Shown here in pieces: positions 13,574 through 15,762 of a stretch of DNA of 15,762 nucleotides (position 1 is its first letter; every line of letters starts with the position of its first letter). The DNA is from Clostridium sp. CAG:169. Its GTDB lineage: Bacteria > Bacillota > Clostridia > Oscillospirales > Ruminococcaceae. Under the pieces are notes generated by a model that saw only the letters and a program-made list of their open reading frames with translations, did not search any database and had not been told where the DNA came from. The position numbers and the translations under genes are program-made. The DNA lies in the NCBI GenBank assembly GCA_000435195.1, contig FR880196.1, positions 17,261 through 33,022 on the forward strand, read 5' to 3'.

Positions 13574-14305
13574 ATGGAGCAAAAACAGGCAATCGAACAG
13601 AGGATTTCCCGGCGCAGCTTTTTGCAAACCCCCATCGAGCAGCAAATCCTTCGGCAGTTGCTCGAGGCAATCGAGGAGGTCAACGAAACAAGCGGGCTGA
13701 CCGTTTCCTATCTGGAGGACGGGAGCGATGCTTTTGCCGGCTTTAAAAGCTATGGGATGTTTGACGGCGTGCGCGCGATGCTGGTGCTGAAAGGAAACCG
13801 GGAGCTTGCCTTTTTAAAGGAGAAGGTCGGCTACTACGGCGAGCAGCTGATTTTAAAGGCGACCGAGCTGGGACTGGGCAGCTGCTGGGTCGGAGGGACC
13901 TTCGACAGGCGCTCCGCTGTCTTTGAACCGTCATCGGAGGAAGAGATGGTTTGTGTGGTACCGATTGGAAAGGTTGCCCAGAGCAGCCGCAAGGAGCGGA
14001 TGATCCGCGGAGTGATCCACCGCAAGAGCAAGACCATCGAGGAGATGGTCCGCGCCGACCGCCCGCTGTCCGAGGAGGAAAGGCAGGCGATGCAGCTGGT
14101 GCAGCTGGCGCCCACCGCCAAAAACACCCAGAAGCCGGTCTTTATCTTTGCAGGGGACAAAATCTATGCGGGAGTAGCGGATGATGAACCGTTTGACCTG
14201 GTGGACCTTGGTATCTGCAAGCTGCATTTTGAGATTGGGATGAAGCAGCTGTTCTTGCAGGGTCACTTTGAATTTGGCAACGGCAGCATCTATAAGAGAA
14301 GCTGA
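13574..14305 (+). CDS. Nitroreductase family protein, TM1586 type
   Basis: FMN-dependent oxidoreductase fold of the nitroreductase superfamily, cytosolic; the natural substrate is unknown. The 243-residue product opens with AIEQRISRRSF (6-16), the Arg-rich FMN-phosphate segment found near the N-terminus of these enzymes. It then has GYYGEQLILKATELGLGSCW (87-106), the helix and turn typical of the family. PIGKVAQ follows, then a second block LAPTAKNTQKPVF (178-190) and DLGICKLHFE (211-220). The two half-domain layout matches the TM1586-like (PF14512) subgroup. The ATG at 13574 is preferred, with GAGGAAAGG about 8 nt upstream. ATGs at 13541 and 13544 directly follow the phosphoesterase stop codon, with GGAAGGG close by, and translational coupling from there is possible. 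Co-transcribed with its neighbours. Confidence 0.85.
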   Translation: MEQKQAIEQRISRRSFLQTPIEQQILRQLLEAIEEVNETSGLTVSYLEDGSDAFAGFKSYGMFDGVRAMLVLKGNRELAFLKEKVGYYGEQLILKATELGLGSCWVGGTFDRRSAVFEPSSEEEMVCVVPIGKVAQSSRKERMIRGVIHRKSKTIEEMVRADRPLSEEERQAMQLVQLAPTAKNTQKPVFIFAGDKIYAGVADDEPFDLVDLGICKLHFEIGMKQLFLQGHFEFGNGSIYKRS

Positions 14306-14336
14306 TGTAATAAAAAATGTACAGGAGGACACCTTT

Positions 14337-15656
14337 ATGTCTAGTTATGTAACCAAACCGACTCCGGGCGACACCGCCTGGTTTACCCATGACCGATTTG
14401 GTATGTTCATCCACTTTGGATTGTATTCGATGCCGGCGCGCCACGAGTGGGTCAAGACCCGCGAGCGCACACCGGAAGAAAAGTATGACCTGTATTTTAA
14501 GCACTTTGACCCGGACCTGTATGACCCGAAGGACTGGGCACGCCGCGCCAAAGCAGCCGGTATGCGCTATGCGGTGTTTACCACCAAGCACCACGAGGGC
14601 TTCTGCCTGTTCGACAGCCAGTACACCGACTACAAATGCACCAACACACCGGCGGGCAGAGATTTGACCCGCGAGTATGTGGATGCTTTCCGTGCAGAGG
14701 GAATCCATGTCGGCTTCTACTATTCACTGATTGACTGGCATCACCCGGACTTCACCATCGACGTCAACCACCCGCGCCGCGATGACCCGGATGCCCGCCA
14801 GCAGAACGAGGGCAGGGATATGCACCGCTATGCCAAATATATGCGCGACCAGATCACCGAGCTGCTGACCAACTACGGAAAAATCGACATCCTGTGGCTG
14901 GATTTTTCCTACAGCCAGCGCCACGGTGAAGGAGACAAGGCATGGTTGGGCGGCAAGGGCAAGGATGATTGGGAATCGGAGGAGCTGATCCGCACCGCAA
15001 GAAGCTTGCAGCCGCACATCATCATCGACAACCGCGCAGAACTGGAGCAGGACCTGTGGACACCGGAGCAGTTCCAGCCGACCGACTGGTTCCGCCATCC
15101 AAAGACCGGTGAACTGGTGACATGGGAAGCCTGCCAGACCTTCTCCGGCTCCTGGGGTTACTACCGCGACGAGTTCACCTGGAAATCGCCGGAGATGCTG
15201 ATTCGAATGCTCATCAACACCGTTTCCAACGGTGGCAACCTGATTATGAACGTGGGACCGACCGCCCGCGGTTATCTGGACCACCGCGCCGAGGAAGCGC
15301 TGGCAGTCTATGCCGACTGGATGAAGTACAACAGCCGCTCGATTTACGGCTGTACCAAGGCAGAGCCGGAATTCAAGACCCCGACCGACTGCCGCCTGAC
15401 CCAGAGCGAGGACGGAAAACGCCTGTACATCCACCTGTACGCTTACCCGTTTGACAACATGAAGGTACAGGGACTGGCTGGCAAGGTGGAATATGCCCAG
15501 TTCCTGCACGACGGCAGCGAGGTCAAATTCACCGACGGAACGGTCGAGCTGCTCAGCGACGACAAGCAGGAGGACGATGAGACTGCAACCTTCTTCTACC
15601 TCCCGCACGTCAAACCAAATTCGCTGGTGCCGGTCATCGAGGTATTCTTAAAATAA
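14337..15656 (+). CDS. Alpha-L-fucosidase, glycoside hydrolase family 29
   Basis: Retaining exo-glycosidase that removes terminal alpha-L-fucose from host or dietary glycans or their imported fragments. The 439-residue protein has no signal peptide, so it should act inside the cell on small oligosaccharides. The (beta/alpha)8 domain includes WFTHDRFGMFIHFGLYS (15-31), KHHEGFCLFDS (84-94) and YYSLIDWHHPDF. D189 (DILWLDF) stands where the GH29 nucleophile Asp occurs. TWEACQTFSGSWGY (262-275) and NVGPTARGYL (305-314) follow. A short beta-sandwich closes the chain; there is no extra carbohydrate-binding module. The general acid cannot be assigned with certainty by eye. The ATG at 14337 follows AGGAGG (14323-14328) by 8 nt. 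It lies 31 bp after the nitroreductase gene and is last in the operon. No fucose transporter or catabolic gene is in the window. Confidence 0.93.
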   Translation: MSSYVTKPTPGDTAWFTHDRFGMFIHFGLYSMPARHEWVKTRERTPEEKYDLYFKHFDPDLYDPKDWARRAKAAGMRYAVFTTKHHEGFCLFDSQYTDYKCTNTPAGRDLTREYVDAFRAEGIHVGFYYSLIDWHHPDFTIDVNHPRRDDPDARQQNEGRDMHRYAKYMRDQITELLTNYGKIDILWLDFSYSQRHGEGDKAWLGGKGKDDWESEELIRTARSLQPHIIIDNRAELEQDLWTPEQFQPTDWFRHPKTGELVTWEACQTFSGSWGYYRDEFTWKSPEMLIRMLINTVSNGGNLIMNVGPTARGYLDHRAEEALAVYADWMKYNSRSIYGCTKAEPEFKTPTDCRLTQSEDGKRLYIHLYAYPFDNMKVQGLAGKVEYAQFLHDGSEVKFTDGTVELLSDDKQEDDETATFFYLPHVKPNSLVPVIEVFLK

Positions 15657-15668
15657 TCATACAGCTGT

Positions 15669-15705
15669 ATCCGACCTGTGAGGCAACTTGCAGGTCGGAT
15701 TTTTT
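15669..15705 (+). terminator. Intrinsic terminator after the fucosidase gene
   Basis: ATCCGACCTG (15669-15678) pairs perfectly with CAGGTCGGAT (15691-15700) over a 12-nt loop, followed by T5. The last 57 bases of the window beyond it show no supportable feature. Confidence 0.92.
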
Positions 15706-15762
15706 ATGTGGTTTTTGATTTGGGAAAACGCCGCTAGAAAGGGTGGTCGGTTTCGATTGGCT

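Noticed and set aside
14724..15608. Reverse-strand frame of 294 codons inside the fucosidase gene
   Set aside because: Antisense to conserved GH29 coding sequence; Val/Leu/Gln-rich shadow without a start signal.
15706..15762. Possible end of a reverse-strand gene entering from beyond the window (stop complement at 15734-15736)
   Set aside because: At most 9 codons would be visible, with nothing to identify; open frames of this size occur by chance.

Overview
The window looks like chromosomal DNA from a Gram-positive, probably Clostridia-class bacterium (Oscillospiraceae/Ruminococcaceae-like gut Firmicute). The grounds are near-consensus AGGAGG ribosome-binding sites, sigma-A promoters with extended -10 boxes, a cdaA-cdaR pair, TM1586-type nitroreductase and GH29 fucosidase genes, and a moderately GC-rich coding style. 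This placement is inference; no rRNA or other marker gene is present. There are no tRNAs, insertion sequences, phage genes or CRISPR arrays.

Layout. (1) 1-469: the 3' end of a cysteine-desulfurase-family aminotransferase. (2) 527-4610, forward: a promoter and structured leader, then the c-di-AMP synthase cdaA, its regulator cdaR, an internal terminator-like hairpin, and a COG2509-type FAD dehydrogenase. glmM, the usual third gene of the cda operon, is not in this position. (3) A strong two-way terminator at 4620-4656 separates this from a reverse-strand sigma-54 (RpoN) family gene at 4675-6126. (4) A 316-bp divergent promoter region, then a forward gene for a membrane protein with a cytoplasmic zinc ribbon and an outer propeller-like domain (6443-8371), a terminator, and hemW (8450-9568). 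(5) A D-2-hydroxyacid (glycerate-type) dehydrogenase at 9682-10644, ending at a two-way terminator shared with a reverse-strand operon of a DacF-type D-Ala-D-Ala carboxypeptidase and a DUF1667 protein. (6) A forward operon from 12872: calcineurin-like phosphoesterase, nitroreductase, GH29 alpha-L-fucosidase, and a terminator at 15669-15705.

Most genes are ordinary housekeeping functions: FeS/cysteine chemistry, c-di-AMP signalling, wall maturation, haem-trafficking-type radical SAM, and sugar trimming. The most unusual item is the sigma-54 homologue. It keeps the core-binding and N-terminal activator-interacting regions. The residues normally used to read the -12 and -24 promoter elements are replaced, including the ARRTV half of the RpoN box. 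It also carries a C-terminal Cys/His-rich tail built from a 42-bp tandem duplication, which looks like a metal-binding appendage. Its divergently transcribed neighbour is a zinc-ribbon membrane protein. A second oddity is the phosphoesterase, in which two expected metal-site positions are substituted. Neither interpretation can be proved from sequence alone; decisive tests are listed with the findings.
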